Shown: positions 46,414 through 55,435 of the stretch, in pieces
Layout: every line of letters starts with the position of its first letter
Position numbering within the stretch: the first letter of the stretch is position 1
DNA from: an uncultured Enterobacterales bacterium
Lineage (GTDB): Bacteria; Pseudomonadota; Gammaproteobacteria; Enterobacterales; Enterobacteriaceae
Assembly: GCA_946478305.1 (NCBI GenBank)
Contig: CAMLBO010000019.1
Location: 1-55,435 of the forward strand
Length of the DNA stretch: 55,435 bases
Direction of reading: 5' to 3'
The notes under the pieces: model-generated
What the model was told of the DNA's origin: nothing
What the model saw: only the letters and a program-made list of their open reading frames with translations
Database searches by the model: none
Translations under genes and position numbers: made by a program

Positions 46414-48537
46414 ATGGAAAATGCCATCGTTCATCTCACCAGTGACAGCACCAGCCTGATCGTACGTTGTACCCCGTTCGCCGAAATTCTCTATTTGGGT
46501 CAGCGCCTCAACGGCTTCAGCGCCGACGACCTGATTTCGCTCGGCCGTGCGGTGCCTAATGGGCGGATTGACGTCGATGCACCGGTAAATTTCAGCGCCG
46601 ATTCCGGACGCGGCTCTTTCGGCACGCCGGGCGTGGAAGGCCATCGTGACGGTCTGGACTGGTCGCCGGTGTTCGATACGGTTGAGGTCCAGCAGCAAGG
46701 GAATCAGCTCACCATCATCACCAAAGATGCGATCGCTGGCCTGCAGCTGTGCAGCGAACTGCGTCTGGATCACAGCGGTGTGATGCAAGCGCGCAATACG
46801 CTGACTAACCTGAAGGCGGAAAATTATCAGGTGACGCGTCTCGCCGTCACCCTGCCGCTGCCGGAACGTGCCGACGAAGTGATGGCGTTTCACGGCCGCT
46901 GGATTAAAGAGTTCCAGCTGCACCGCACGCGCCTTGAACATGGCGGTGTGATTCAGGAAAACCGCCGTGGGAAAACGTCATCGGAGTATTTCCCGGCGAT
47001 GGTGATCGGTCATCATGGTTTTAGCGAACAACAGGGGGAAGTCTGGGGTGTGCATCTTGGCTGGAGCGGCAATCATCGGCTGCGTGCCGATGTGAAAACA
47101 GACGGTCGCCGTCTGATGCAGGCCGAAGCGCTCTATTTTCCCGGCGAGCAGGTGCTTGAACAGGGTGAATCGCTGGAAACGCCATGGCTTTACGCCAGCT
47201 ATTCGGCCAGCGGCCTCAACCCGATGAGTCAACAATTTCACCGCTTTGTGCGCCAGCAGATTTTACGCTTCCCGACCAATAAACCACGTCCGGTACATCT
47301 CAATACCTGGGAAGGGATCTATTTTAATCACGACCCCAACTACATTATGCAGATGGCCACTCAATCGGCAGCGTTAGGCGTTGAACGCTTTATTATCGAC
47401 GACGGTTGGTTCCGCGGGCGCGACCATGACCGTGCCGCGCTGGGCGACTGGTATTTGGATGAGAAAAAATACCCTCACGGCCTGAAACCGGTGATCGATC
47501 ACGTCAAAAATCTGGGCATGGAGTTTGGTATCTGGGTCGAACCGGAAATGATTAACCCGGATTCCGACCTGTACCGTGCGCACCCTGACTGGCTGCTGGC
47601 GCTGCCGGGGTATCAGCAACCGACCGGTCGCCATCAGTTTGTCCTCGACCTGAATAATCCACAGGTATTTGATTATCTTCTGGAACGCATGAGCTGGCTG
47701 CTCGGTGAGCATGACGTGGACTATGTGAAATGGGACATGAACCGCGAAATTGTTCAGCCCGGCCACCAGGGCCGCGCCGCGCTGACTGCGCAAACCCAAC
47801 AGTTTTACCGCCTGCTCGACGTGCTGGGCGAGCGATTCCCGCAGATTGAGTTCGAGTCCTGCGCCTCCGGCGGTGGACGTATCGATTATGAGGTACTCAA
47901 ACGCAGCCACCGCTTCTGGACTTCCGACAACAACGACGCGCTGGAGCGGCAAAAGATTCAGCGCGGCATGAGCTACTTCTTCCCGCCGGAAGTGATGGGC
48001 TCACACATCGGGAACAAGCGGTGCCACGCCACCTCGCGCCAGCACAGTATTGAATTTCGCGGGCTGACGGCACTGTTTGGCCATATGGGTATTGAGCTGG
48101 ACCCGGTTAAAGAAGGCGATGCAGAACGTGCCGGTTTTGCCCGCTATACCCGTTTACACCAGCAACTGCGTGAATTGCTGCACAGCGGCAACGTCTATCG
48201 CGTCGATCATCATGACGACACGACGCTGATCAACGGCGTGGTGAGCATCCGCCAAGATCGCGCAGTATTTTTAGTCAGCCAGCTGGCGATGCCAGCCTGG
48301 TCGTTGCCGGGCAATTTACGGGTGCCAGGGTTGGACACTCAGGCGCGCTACCGCGTCTCAATACTTGACGCACCCGCGCTGTTGGCGAACGGCCAGCCCG
48401 GTCACACCATGCGTAAACAGCCCGACTGGATACAGCAACCGCAGGAACTCAGCGGCGAGTGGCTGGAAAAGGCCGGACTGGCGCTGCCGGTGCTGGACCC
48501 GGAAAGTGCCCTGCTGCTCAGCTTTGAACGCGTTTGA
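46414..48537 (+). CDS. rafA: Alpha-galactosidase, GH36 family
   Basis: This 707-residue enzyme hydrolyses terminal alpha-1,6-galactose from raffinose or melibiose. It has the N-terminal beta-supersandwich (about 1-320), TIM barrel and C-terminal beta-sheet of GH36. The nucleophile is Asp441 in VKWDMNR, and the acid/base is Asp505 in WTSDNNDALERQ. CASGGGRIDYEVL also fits. No signal peptide, so it acts in the cytoplasm after uptake by the following permease. The ribosome site before 46414 is weak. A hairpin follows before rafB. Confidence 0.92.
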   Translation: MENAIVHLTSDSTSLIVRCTPFAEILYLGQRLNGFSADDLISLGRAVPNGRIDVDAPVNFSADSGRGSFGTPGVEGHRDGLDWSPVFDTVEVQQQGNQLTIITKDAIAGLQLCSELRLDHSGVMQARNTLTNLKAENYQVTRLAVTLPLPERADEVMAFHGRWIKEFQLHRTRLEHGGVIQENRRGKTSSEYFPAMVIGHHGFSEQQGEVWGVHLGWSGNHRLRADVKTDGRRLMQAEALYFPGEQVLEQGESLETPWLYASYSASGLNPMSQQFHRFVRQQILRFPTNKPRPVHLNTWEGIYFNHDPNYIMQMATQSAALGVERFIIDDGWFRGRDHDRAALGDWYLDEKKYPHGLKPVIDHVKNLGMEFGIWVEPEMINPDSDLYRAHPDWLLALPGYQQPTGRHQFVLDLNNPQVFDYLLERMSWLLGEHDVDYVKWDMNREIVQPGHQGRAALTAQTQQFYRLLDVLGERFPQIEFESCASGGGRIDYEVLKRSHRFWTSDNNDALERQKIQRGMSYFFPPEVMGSHIGNKRCHATSRQHSIEFRGLTALFGHMGIELDPVKEGDAERAGFARYTRLHQQLRELLHSGNVYRVDHHDDTTLINGVVSIRQDRAVFLVSQLAMPAWSLPGNLRVPGLDTQARYRVSILDAPALLANGQPGHTMRKQPDWIQQPQELSGEWLEKAGLALPVLDPESALLLSFERV

Positions 48538-48551
48538 ATAAAAACAAAAAA

Positions 48552-48576
48552 CGCCGGTACTTCGGTGCCGGTTTTG
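48552..48576 (+). terminator. Intercistronic cUUCGg hairpin between rafA and rafB
   Basis: CCGGTAC (48554-48560), TTCG tetraloop, GTGCCGG (48565-48571) with one G-T wobble, then TTTT. It has terminator form but lies inside the presumed operon, so partial termination is expected. Confidence 0.75.
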
Positions 48577-48599
48577 ATGGTTTCGGCAAGGAAATCACG

Positions 48600-49898
48600 A
48601 TGAACCCTACACAAACTGACCGCGGTTGCTTCTACAAGAACAATCCAAATTTCTGGATTTTTGGTGCCTATTTTTTTCTCTATTTCTTCATCATGGCCAC
48701 CTGTTACCCGTTCCTGCCTATCTGGTTGTCGGACGTTATTGGCCTGAGCAAAACGGAAACCGGTATCGTTTTCTCCAGCATGTCGCTGTTCGCCATTCTG
48801 TTTCAGCCTATTTTTGGGGTGATTTCCGACAAGCTGGGGCTGAAAAAACACCTCCTTTGGATCATCGCCGTCCTGCTGTTTCTGTTCGCACCGTTCTTTA
48901 TTTATGTCTTCGCGCCGCTGCTCAAACTGAACATAGTGCTCGGGGCAATTCTCGGTGGGGCTTATATCGGCTTTGTGTTTGCCGGGGGCTCAGGGGCCAC
49001 CGAGGCGTATATCGAACGGGTGAGCCGCAACAGCCATTTTGAATATGGCAAAGCACGGATGTTCGGCTGTTTTGGCTGGGGAATTTGTGCCTCGACGGCG
49101 GGAATTCTGTTTAATATCAATCCAAATATCGTTTTCTGGATGGGTTCTGGGGCGGCGCTTCTCCTGATGGTGTTGCTGCTGGTCTCCCGTCCACAGGAGA
49201 ATAAGAATGCGCAGGTGCTGGATAAACTCGGCGCCAATCAGCCGCAAGTTTCGCTGAAAACGGCGGCATTGTTATTGAAAGAGCGCAAATTGTGGATGCT
49301 GATTTTATACGTGGTCGGCGTCGCCTGCGTGTATGACGTATTCGATCAGCAGTTCGCCACCTTCTTCAAAACCTTCTTCGCCTCACCGCAGCAGGGCACG
49401 GAGATGTTTGGCTTTGTGACTACCGCCGGTGAGTTGTGCAACGCCATCATTATGTTCTGCTCACCGTGGATCATTAACCGCATCGGCGCGAAAAATACCT
49501 TGTTATTGGCAGGGACAATTATGTCGATTCGCATTGTCGGCTCGGCATTCGCCACCACCGCCACCGAAGTGGTGCTGCTAAAAATGCTGCATGCGCTGGA
49601 AGTGCCATTCCTGCTGGTGGGCGTATTCAAGTACATCACACAGATTTTTGATGTCCGGTTCTCGGCAACCCTCTATCTGGTCGGGTTTAATTTTGCCAAA
49701 CAGTTGGCGGCAATTTTCCTTTCGGCCTTCGCCGGTAGTTTGTATGACCGTATTGGCTTCAGCGATACCTATCTGATCCTCGGCGCCATTGCCTTCTCGG
49801 TTACGGTGATCTCTGCCTTTACGCTGAGCGGCAGGGGCAAAACACCGGTCGGTGCAGAGCACACTGGGGTAGCCGCCAAAGCGGAAGGAATAAGCTGA
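48600..49898 (+). CDS. rafB: LacY-family oligosaccharide:H+ symporter (raffinose/melibiose type)
   Basis: This 432-residue, 12-helix protein is of the LacY/RafB/CscB family. Key residues of LacY are recognisable: ATEAYIERVSR (Glu126 and Arg144-type pair region), and LKMLHALEVPFLLVGVFKYI, which contains the His322/Glu325-type proton-coupling residues. It ends AFTLSGRGK like LacY. Placement after an alpha-galactosidase indicates an alpha-galactoside as substrate. The start at 48600 follows CAAGGAAATCACG; a frame from 48534 would overlap the rafA stop and the hairpin. Confidence 0.9.
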   Translation: MNPTQTDRGCFYKNNPNFWIFGAYFFLYFFIMATCYPFLPIWLSDVIGLSKTETGIVFSSMSLFAILFQPIFGVISDKLGLKKHLLWIIAVLLFLFAPFFIYVFAPLLKLNIVLGAILGGAYIGFVFAGGSGATEAYIERVSRNSHFEYGKARMFGCFGWGICASTAGILFNINPNIVFWMGSGAALLLMVLLLVSRPQENKNAQVLDKLGANQPQVSLKTAALLLKERKLWMLILYVVGVACVYDVFDQQFATFFKTFFASPQQGTEMFGFVTTAGELCNAIIMFCSPWIINRIGAKNTLLLAGTIMSIRIVGSAFATTATEVVLLKMLHALEVPFLLVGVFKYITQIFDVRFSATLYLVGFNFAKQLAAIFLSAFAGSLYDRIGFSDTYLILGAIAFSVTVISAFTLSGRGKTPVGAEHTGVAAKAEGIS

Positions 49899-49984
49899 AA
49901 GCCGCGTCGCGCTGGGTTTTACGGGTACAGCCTTTCCGCACTGTGTGCTAGTCTCCTGTGGTTGAGCATTCAGGGGGAAAGGGT

Positions 49985-51019
49985 TTGAGTAAAAATCAGG
50001 AGCCAGGCAGCGCCGTTCGGGCCACCATACGTGACGTCGCCAGCGCGGCAAAAACCGGTAAAACCAGCGTTTCGCGCTATCTGAATGGCGAGAAAAATCT
50101 GCTTTCTGACGATCTGAAAGAGCGGATTGAACGGGCCATTGCCCTGCTGAATTATCAACCGAGCCAGATGGCGCGTAGCCTGAAAAGCGGCCAGACACGG
50201 CTGATTGGCCTGATCCTGGCTGATATCACCAATCCCTATTCTGTCGACGTCATGCGCGGGGTGGAAGCGGCCTGCCGCCAGCAAGGGCTGACGCTGTTGG
50301 TGTGTAATACCAATAACCAGCTTGATCAGGAAAAACACTACCTGCAACTGCTCAGCAGCTATCGCGTCGACGGCATCGTAGTCAACGCGGTCGGCATGCG
50401 GGAAGCCGCCATTTCCACCCTGCAGCAGGCCCATTTACCGATGGTGCTGATCGACCGCAAAGTGGCAAATTTCTCCTGCGACGTCGTAGGTCTGGACAAT
50501 GCGCAGGCCACCACCATGGTGACCGATCATCTCCTGCAACAGGGCTTCGAAGCGATTTTATTCGTCAGTGAGCCGATGACCATTAATACCCGTCTTGACC
50601 GTCTGCACACGTTCTTGCAACGTCTGTCACGTGAACCGCAGCACATCGCCGAGCAGGGTGAGGTTGAGCTCAGCGACACCACGGGGCTGGAAAGCTTGTT
50701 GCGCAATTTTGTCTCGCGCTATCCGCAAAAGCGGAAAGCGGTGCTGGCGGCTAACGGCGCGCTGACGCTGCAGGTTGCCCGGGCGATGCGGCGCATGGAA
50801 CTGGTGTGGGGTGAGGACATCGGCCTGCTGGGCTTTGATGAACTCGAGTGGGCTGAACTCGCCGGCGTCGGTATCACCACCCTCAAACAGCCGACGTACG
50901 ACATGGGCGTCGCTGCACTCGAGCAGCTGGTGACCCGGATTCAGGGCAGTCAGGAACCGATCCGCGAGCAGGCATTCTCTGGTGAACTGATTGTGCGCGG
51001 CTCAACGGCGAAAGACTGA
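49985..51019 (+). CDS. ptxS: LacI-family regulator, PtxS-like (2-ketogluconate)
   Basis: This protein of about 344 residues has the LacI HTH RATIRDVASAAKTGKTSVSRYLNGEKNLLSDDLKERIERAIALLNYQPSQMARSLKSGQTRLIGLI and the sugar-binding domain. It precedes kguE-kguK-kguT in the same direction, as ptxS does next to kgu genes in Pseudomonas. The start codon is probably the TTG at 49985, because AGGGGGAAAGGG lies directly upstream; a GTG at 49958 has no ribosome site. It likely represses through the TGGGACC/GGTCCCA palindrome at 51109. Confidence 0.82.
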   Translation: MSKNQEPGSAVRATIRDVASAAKTGKTSVSRYLNGEKNLLSDDLKERIERAIALLNYQPSQMARSLKSGQTRLIGLILADITNPYSVDVMRGVEAACRQQGLTLLVCNTNNQLDQEKHYLQLLSSYRVDGIVVNAVGMREAAISTLQQAHLPMVLIDRKVANFSCDVVGLDNAQATTMVTDHLLQQGFEAILFVSEPMTINTRLDRLHTFLQRLSREPQHIAEQGEVELSDTTGLESLLRNFVSRYPQKRKAVLAANGALTLQVARAMRRMELVWGEDIGLLGFDELEWAELAGVGITTLKQPTYDMGVAALEQLVTRIQGSQEPIREQAFSGELIVRGSTAKD

Positions 51020-51108
51020 CTCCCCCTTCTCTCCTTCTCCCCTTTAACGTTCCTGACCACCTAAACTTCGTGAGCGGGATCATACTTTTCAGTCTTGTAT
51101 CTTTTTTA

Positions 51109-51122
51109 TGGGACCGGTCCCA
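51109..51122. promoter_or_regulatory. Palindromic operator before kguE
   Basis: TGGGACCGGTCCCA is a perfect dyad with the ACCGGT core of the Pseudomonas PtxS operator TGAAACCGGTTTCA but different outer bases. It lies 114 bases before the kguE start. Confidence 0.8.
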
Positions 51123-51236
51123 GTTAACGTGAATTGGGATGCAGCAAATGCTTAACAAAAATCCACACGCTGTTTAACCGTCTAAGATTGAACATTGACC
51201 CACGTTTCGGGGCCGCTTTTTACAAGGATATTTGAG

Positions 51237-52001
51237 ATGAAAAAAGAAATTGTGGTGGTGATGGCTGCTTACGGAAATGACAACGTGAAGGCACTGGGTG
51301 GGCAGGCTGCTCTGCTGCCAGTGATTGCTGATGCGGGTGCTGACGGCGTGGAAATTCGCCGCGAATTGTTTACTGAATCTGATCTCAACAATCTGGCGGC
51401 TTTTGCGGAAAACATCCGGCAGAAAAATTTATTTACCGTTTATTCCGTGCCGGAATCCCTGTTTGTTAAGGACGGCAAAGTTAACCCGTCGCTGCCAACG
51501 TTTTTGGACGAAGCCGCAACGCTGGGCGCGCGCTCGCTGAAAGTAGCCCTGGGGTATTTCAACGCGGGTGAGGACCTTACACCGCTGAAAGTCATATTGG
51601 GAGAACACCCGGTAAAACTGGTGGTAGAGAACGATCAGACCTCAGATTGCGGCATTTTATCGCAGATGAACGCCTTTATGTTCGCCGCTCACGCCCTGCA
51701 TTTACCGCTGACCATGGCCTTTGATATGGCCAACTGGTTATGGGTCGGCCAGGATCCGATGGCAGCGGCTGATTTAGTGGCGCAGCACGTCGGCTATGTT
51801 CACGTTAAAGCCGCAGAAAAGCGCGGAGACAAATGGCACGCCGTCGCACTAGATGATTCCGACGGTAGCTGGAAACCGCTGCTGGCAAAACTGCCGCAGG
51901 ACGTGCCGCGGGGCATTGAATTCCCGTTGGTGGGTGAGGATCTGACCGCCGTGACCCGCCATTACGTTGAAATGCTGCGTAAGGACGCGGCGCAGGCATA
52001 G
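51237..52001 (+). CDS. kguE: TIM-barrel sugar isomerase/epimerase, KguE
   Basis: This 254-residue protein is of the AP endonuclease 2/xylose isomerase-like fold: AAYGNDNVKALGGQAALLPVIADAGADGVEIRRELF, VYSVPESLF, KLVVENDQ, TMAFDMANWLW, GYVHVKAAE with metal-binding Glu/Asp/His. In Pseudomonas, kguE is the first gene of the 2-ketogluconate operon; its exact reaction is uncertain. The start at 51237 follows AAGGATATTTGAG. kguK starts 10 bases after its TAG with GGAG between. Confidence 0.85.
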   Translation: MKKEIVVVMAAYGNDNVKALGGQAALLPVIADAGADGVEIRRELFTESDLNNLAAFAENIRQKNLFTVYSVPESLFVKDGKVNPSLPTFLDEAATLGARSLKVALGYFNAGEDLTPLKVILGEHPVKLVVENDQTSDCGILSQMNAFMFAAHALHLPLTMAFDMANWLWVGQDPMAAADLVAQHVGYVHVKAAEKRGDKWHAVALDDSDGSWKPLLAKLPQDVPRGIEFPLVGEDLTAVTRHYVEMLRKDAAQA

Positions 52002-52011
52002 GAGCTAAAAT

Positions 52012-52968
52012 ATGTCGCAACTCCCCTCTCACGCCGCGCTGGATGTGGTCACCGTCGGCGAAGCCATGGCGATGTTTGTCGCCTGTGAAACCGGCCCGCT
52101 GGAAGAGGTGACGCAGTTCACCCGCCAGGTCGCCGGTGCCGAACTCAATGTCGCTATCGGGCTGTCACGCTTAGGGTTGAAGGTTGGCTGGGCCAGCCGC
52201 GTGGGCGATGACGTGTTTGGCCGCTTCGTGCTTAAACAGCTGGAAAAAGAGCGTATTAATACCGCTCAGGTGACGGTAGATAACAACTTTGCCACCGGTT
52301 TTCAGCTGAAATCCAAAGAGACTGGAGGCTGCGACCCACGCGTTGAGTACTTCCGTAAAAACTCGGCAGCCAGTCACCTTTCGGTCGCCGATTTTAACCC
52401 CGATTACTTCTGCACCGCCCGGCATCTGCACCTGTCTGGCGTCGCCGCAGCGCTGTCAGATACGTCGCTGGAGCTGTCGAAATTTGCTGCGCAGGAGATG
52501 AGAAAGGCAGGAAAAAGCTTCTCTTTCGACCCAAATCTGCGTCCGGTGCTGTGGCGCAGCGAACAGTTCATGCGTAAAGAAATTAATGCGCTGGCCTTCG
52601 CCGCCGACTGGGTATTGCCAGGCCTTAGCGAAGGCCAGTTGCTGACCGGCGAGCAAACGCCGGAAGGTATTGCCGATTTTTACCTCAATCAGGGCGTAAA
52701 AGCCGTGATCATCAAAACGGGCCCGGACGGCGCCTGGTTCAAAAATGCCGACGGCGAGCAGGCACAGGTCGCGGCCTGTAAAGTCAAGAACGTGGTCGAT
52801 ACCGTGGGCGCCGGTGACGGTTTTGCGGTCGGGCTGATCAGCGCATTGCTCGAAGGGCTGACGCTGGAGCAGGCGGTGAAACGCGGCAATAAAATCGGCA
52901 GTCTGGCCGTACAGGCCGTGGGCGACAGCGAAGGGTTACCGACGCGAGAGCAGTTAGATCGCGCATAA
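52012..52968 (+). CDS. kguK: PfkB-family 2-ketogluconate kinase
   Basis: This 318-residue ribokinase-fold enzyme has DVVTVGEAMAMFVA at the start, GAELNVAIGLSRLG, and the ATP/anion-hole signature DTVGAGDGFAVG with the catalytic Asp. Given the neighbours, the likely reaction is phosphorylation of 2-ketogluconate to 6-phospho-2-ketogluconate. A 2-dehydro-3-deoxygluconokinase (KdgK) activity cannot be excluded, as the two subfamilies are close. The ribosome site GGAG overlaps the end of kguE. Confidence 0.85.
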   Translation: MSQLPSHAALDVVTVGEAMAMFVACETGPLEEVTQFTRQVAGAELNVAIGLSRLGLKVGWASRVGDDVFGRFVLKQLEKERINTAQVTVDNNFATGFQLKSKETGGCDPRVEYFRKNSAASHLSVADFNPDYFCTARHLHLSGVAAALSDTSLELSKFAAQEMRKAGKSFSFDPNLRPVLWRSEQFMRKEINALAFAADWVLPGLSEGQLLTGEQTPEGIADFYLNQGVKAVIIKTGPDGAWFKNADGEQAQVAACKVKNVVDTVGAGDGFAVGLISALLEGLTLEQAVKRGNKIGSLAVQAVGDSEGLPTREQLDRA

Positions 52969-53061
52969 CCCGCGCCGTTTTTACCTGCTTTGCTACACTT
53001 ACTTAGCACCCTATATAACAGAAAATAACGCACATCAGTCGCGAAACTGAGGATAAAATTC

Positions 53062-54330
53062 ATGAACGAAGCCAAAATCGCCATCAGACGTTGGTGGTAT
53101 ATCATGCCGATCGTGTTTATCACCTACAGTCTGGCCTATGTCGATCGCTCCAATTTCAGCTTCGCGTCTGCGGCGGGCATCAATGATGATCTGGGCATCA
53201 CCAAAGGGATGTCCTCACTGCTGGGTGCCCTGTTTTTCCTCGGCTATTTCTTCTTCCAGATCCCTGGCACTATCTATGCCGAACGCCGCAGCGTCAGGAC
53301 ACTGATTTTCTGGTGCCTGCTGCTGTGGGGCGGTTTCGCTTCCCTGACCGGCGTGGTGACAAACATCCCGATGCTGGCAGCAATCCGCTTCGCACTCGGG
53401 GTGGTGGAAGCCGCCGTCATGCCCGCCATGTTGGTGTACATCAGTAACTGGTTCACCAAATCCGAACGCTCTCGAGCCAATACGTTCCTGATACTCGGCA
53501 ATCCGGTCACGGTACTGTGGATGTCCGTGCTGTCTGGTTATCTGATCCACGCCTTCGGCTGGCGTGAAATGTTCATCTTCGAAGGCATTCCGGCAGTGAT
53601 CTGGGCAGTGTGCTGGTGGTTCCTGGTGAAAGACAAACCGGAACAGGTGAACTGGCTGACGCAGGATGAGAAAAAAGCGCTGGCAGACCAGTTGGCAAAA
53701 GAGCAGGAAGGCATCAAGGCGGTACATAACTACGCCGAAGCGTTTAAATCCCGCAATGTGATCCTGCTGTGTATGCAATATTTTGCCTGGAGCATCGGGG
53801 TGTATGGTTTCGTGCTGTGGCTGCCGTCGATTTTGCGCAGCGGCATGCAGATGGGTATGGTGGAAGCAGGCTGGCTGTCATCCGTGCCTTATCTGGCCGC
53901 GACGATTGCCATGATTATCGTGTCATGGGCGTCGGACAAAATGCAGAACCGCAAGATTTTTGTCTGGCCGCTGCTGCTGATTGGCGCGTTGGCATTCTTC
54001 GCCTCATGGGCGGTCGGCCCGAATAATTTCTGGGTCTCCTACTCGTTGCTGGTGATCGCCGCGGCCGCCATGTACGCCCCTTACGGCCCATTCTTCGCCA
54101 TCATTCCTGAGATGCTGCCAAGAAATGTCGCCGGCGGCGCCATGGCGCTGATCAACAGCCTTGGGGCGCTCGGCTCGTTCTTCGGATCCTGGTTTGTCGG
54201 TTATCTCAACGGCAACACCGGCAGTCCGGCGGCCTCGTTTATTTTCATGGCCGTCTCTCTGCTGGTCTCAGTGGTACTGACGCTGATGGTAAAACCTGAG
54301 CAAACCTCTGCCAAACCGCAATCAGTTTGA
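53062..54330 (+). CDS. kguT: MFS transporter, 2-ketogluconate (KguT/ACS family)
   Basis: This 422-residue 12-helix transporter is of the anion:cation symporter family ([93 protein letters not shown]). This family moves organic and sugar acids with protons. Position after kguK supports 2-ketogluconate uptake. ATG at 53062 follows GAGGATAAAATTC. The 93-bp gap after kguK has no terminator. Confidence 0.87.
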   Translation: MNEAKIAIRRWWYIMPIVFITYSLAYVDRSNFSFASAAGINDDLGITKGMSSLLGALFFLGYFFFQIPGTIYAERRSVRTLIFWCLLLWGGFASLTGVVTNIPMLAAIRFALGVVEAAVMPAMLVYISNWFTKSERSRANTFLILGNPVTVLWMSVLSGYLIHAFGWREMFIFEGIPAVIWAVCWWFLVKDKPEQVNWLTQDEKKALADQLAKEQEGIKAVHNYAEAFKSRNVILLCMQYFAWSIGVYGFVLWLPSILRSGMQMGMVEAGWLSSVPYLAATIAMIIVSWASDKMQNRKIFVWPLLLIGALAFFASWAVGPNNFWVSYSLLVIAAAAMYAPYGPFFAIIPEMLPRNVAGGAMALINSLGALGSFFGSWFVGYLNGNTGSPAASFIFMAVSLLVSVVLTLMVKPEQTSAKPQSV

Positions 54331-54370
54331 TTCAATGCCTGTTTATCAATTACTTAATTTGGAGTCTGTG

Positions 54371-55348
54371 ATGAAGCCGTCTATCGTTTTGTATAAGAAG
54401 CTCCCTGCCGACCTGCATCAGCGTCTGGAACAACATTTTTCTATCGTCGAATTTGAAGGCATTACCGATCAGAACCGCACCACAGTGTTTGATGCCCTGC
54501 AACAGGCTGAAGGGCTGATTGGTTCAGGCGGCGCAGTGAATAAAGAGCTGCTGGACCACGCGCCACGCCTGCGTGCTGTCTCGACCATCTCGGTCGGCTA
54601 CGACAATTTTGATGTCGATGAGCTGACCCGTCGTGACATTCCCCTGATGCATACTCCGACCGTACTGACCGAAACCGTGGCCGATACCGTGATGGCGCTG
54701 GTGCTCGCCACCGCCCGCCGCGTGGTGAACGTCGCGGAACGCGTGAAAGCCGGAGAGTGGACCAGCAATATTGGTGCCGACTGGTTTGGGGTCGACGTAC
54801 ACCACAAAACTATCGGGATCATCGGCATGGGCCGCATTGGCCTCGCCGTGGCACAGCGTGCGCATTTCGGCTTTAACATGCCGGTACTTTACAATGCGCG
54901 CAGCCAGCATAAAGCGGCCGAAGAGCGTTTCGGCGCGAAGAAATGCGAGCTCGATGAACTGCTGGCGAAGTCAGATTTTGTCTGCGTATTGCTGCCACTG
55001 ACCGATCAGACCTTCCACACCATCGGCAAAGATCAGCTGGCAAAAATGAAGTCCAGCGCCATTTTGATCAGCGCAGGCCGAGGCCCGGTGATTGACGAAA
55101 AAGCGCTGATCGCCGCGCTGAAAGAGGGCACGATCCACGGCGCCGGGATGGACGTGTTTGAAACCGAGCCGCTACCAAAAGATTCACCGCTGCTCAGTCT
55201 GCCAAACGTCGTGGCACTGCCGCACATCGGTTCCGCCACCCACGAAACCCGTTACGGCATGGCCGCCTGCGCGGTGGATAATCTGATCGCCGCCCTGACC
55301 GGCGAAGTCAAAGAAAACTGTGTTAACCCGCAGGTATTGAAGAAATAA
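54371..55348 (+). CDS. ghrB: 2-ketoaldonate/glyoxylate reductase GhrB (TkrA/KguD role)
   Basis: This 325-residue D-2-hydroxyacid dehydrogenase is very close to E. coli GhrB ([122 protein letters not shown]). Nucleotide site GMGRIG; catalytic Arg in SAGRGP, Glu in DVFETEP, His in [11 protein letters not shown]. In this operon it should reduce 6-phospho-2-ketogluconate or 2-ketogluconate to the gluconate form. In E. coli ghrB follows yiaD directly, so this is the ancestral neighbour. The start at 54371 follows GGAGTCTGTG. Confidence 0.92.
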   Translation: MKPSIVLYKKLPADLHQRLEQHFSIVEFEGITDQNRTTVFDALQQAEGLIGSGGAVNKELLDHAPRLRAVSTISVGYDNFDVDELTRRDIPLMHTPTVLTETVADTVMALVLATARRVVNVAERVKAGEWTSNIGADWFGVDVHHKTIGIIGMGRIGLAVAQRAHFGFNMPVLYNARSQHKAAEERFGAKKCELDELLAKSDFVCVLLPLTDQTFHTIGKDQLAKMKSSAILISAGRGPVIDEKALIAALKEGTIHGAGMDVFETEPLPKDSPLLSLPNVVALPHIGSATHETRYGMAACAVDNLIAALTGEVKENCVNPQVLKK

Positions 55349-55385
55349 ACCGTCCGGATAATGCATAAAATGCCGCCTGCGGGCT

Positions 55386-55421
55386 AATGCTGGTCACTTA
55401 AGGTGACCAGCATTGTTTTTT
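55386..55421 (+). terminator. Rho-independent terminator of the kgu-ghrB operon
   Basis: AATGCTGGTCAC (55386-55397), 5-nt loop, GTGACCAGCATT (55403-55414), then G and a run of T. It lies 38 bases after the ghrB stop. Confidence 0.93.
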
Positions 55422-55435
55422 AAAGGATATTTCGA

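Overview
The window is a dense stretch of chromosome from an enterobacterium. Gene content matches the Escherichia coli 79-82 and 88 minute regions (yibF, yibL, aldB, mtlADR, yiaF, glyQS, wecH, tag-yiaC, yiaD, ghrB; sodA, yiiM, fdhD-fdoGHI-fdhE), but the blocks are rearranged and E. coli neighbours such as bisC, cspA and kdgT are missing. Stand-alone sutR/benE, idnD, a GDSL autotransporter and a 2-ketogluconate operon suggest Yersiniaceae (Rahnella, Ewingella, Rouxiella or Serratia type). The genus cannot be fixed from sequence reading alone. Bases 1-46 are not genomic: they read as an Illumina Nextera i7 adapter, so the window starts at an uncleaned contig end. I see no IS element, prophage, CRISPR array, rRNA or tRNA.

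Layout. 0-7 kb: truncated gene, small stress-type genes (GlsB/YeaQ-like, YhcN-like), four GNAT acetyltransferases (two are tandem paralogues), yfcF, and a chemoreceptor behind a FliA-type promoter. 7-15 kb: sutR/benE divergent pair with two palindromic operators, idnD, a DJ-1/PfpI protein, an isochorismatase-type hydrolase with a GlxA-type regulator, wecH and mdfA. 15-28 kb: aldB, yibF, the formate dehydrogenase-O operon fdoGHI-fdhE (minus strand) with divergent fdhD, sodA with a Fur box, a second chemoreceptor ending in the NWETF tether, yiiM and yibL. FdoG has cysteine where the E. coli enzyme has selenocysteine. 28-36.7 kb: MocR/LysE pair, the mannitol operon mtlA-mtlD-mtlR with a ladder of CRP sites, a DsbA-like periplasmic protein and yiaF. 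36.7-37.4 kb: a gene-free segment carrying an unusual structured inverted repeat. 37.4-45.2 kb: glyQS, a StbDE-type toxin-antitoxin pair, the autotransporter, tag-yiaC and yiaD. 45.3-55.4 kb: two sugar modules placed between yiaD and ghrB, namely a raffinose/melibiose-type cassette (LacI regulator, GH36 alpha-galactosidase, LacY-family permease) and a 2-ketogluconate cassette (PtxS-like regulator, kguE, kguK, kguT, then ghrB).

How the genes work together. Carbohydrate uptake dominates: mannitol by PTS and MtlD, alpha-galactosides by symport and hydrolysis, and 2-ketogluconate by uptake, phosphorylation and reduction. Respiratory formate oxidation is complete, with the enzyme plus its two maturation factors FdhD and FdhE. 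The two chemoreceptors carry flagellar-class promoters, consistent with a motile organism.

The strongest candidate for something undescribed is the 36767-37355 element. It consists of two diverged arms of about 0.2-0.25 kb in inverted orientation around a (GAATTT)6 microsatellite. At matching places the arms carry hairpins whose stem sequences differ but whose pairing is kept.
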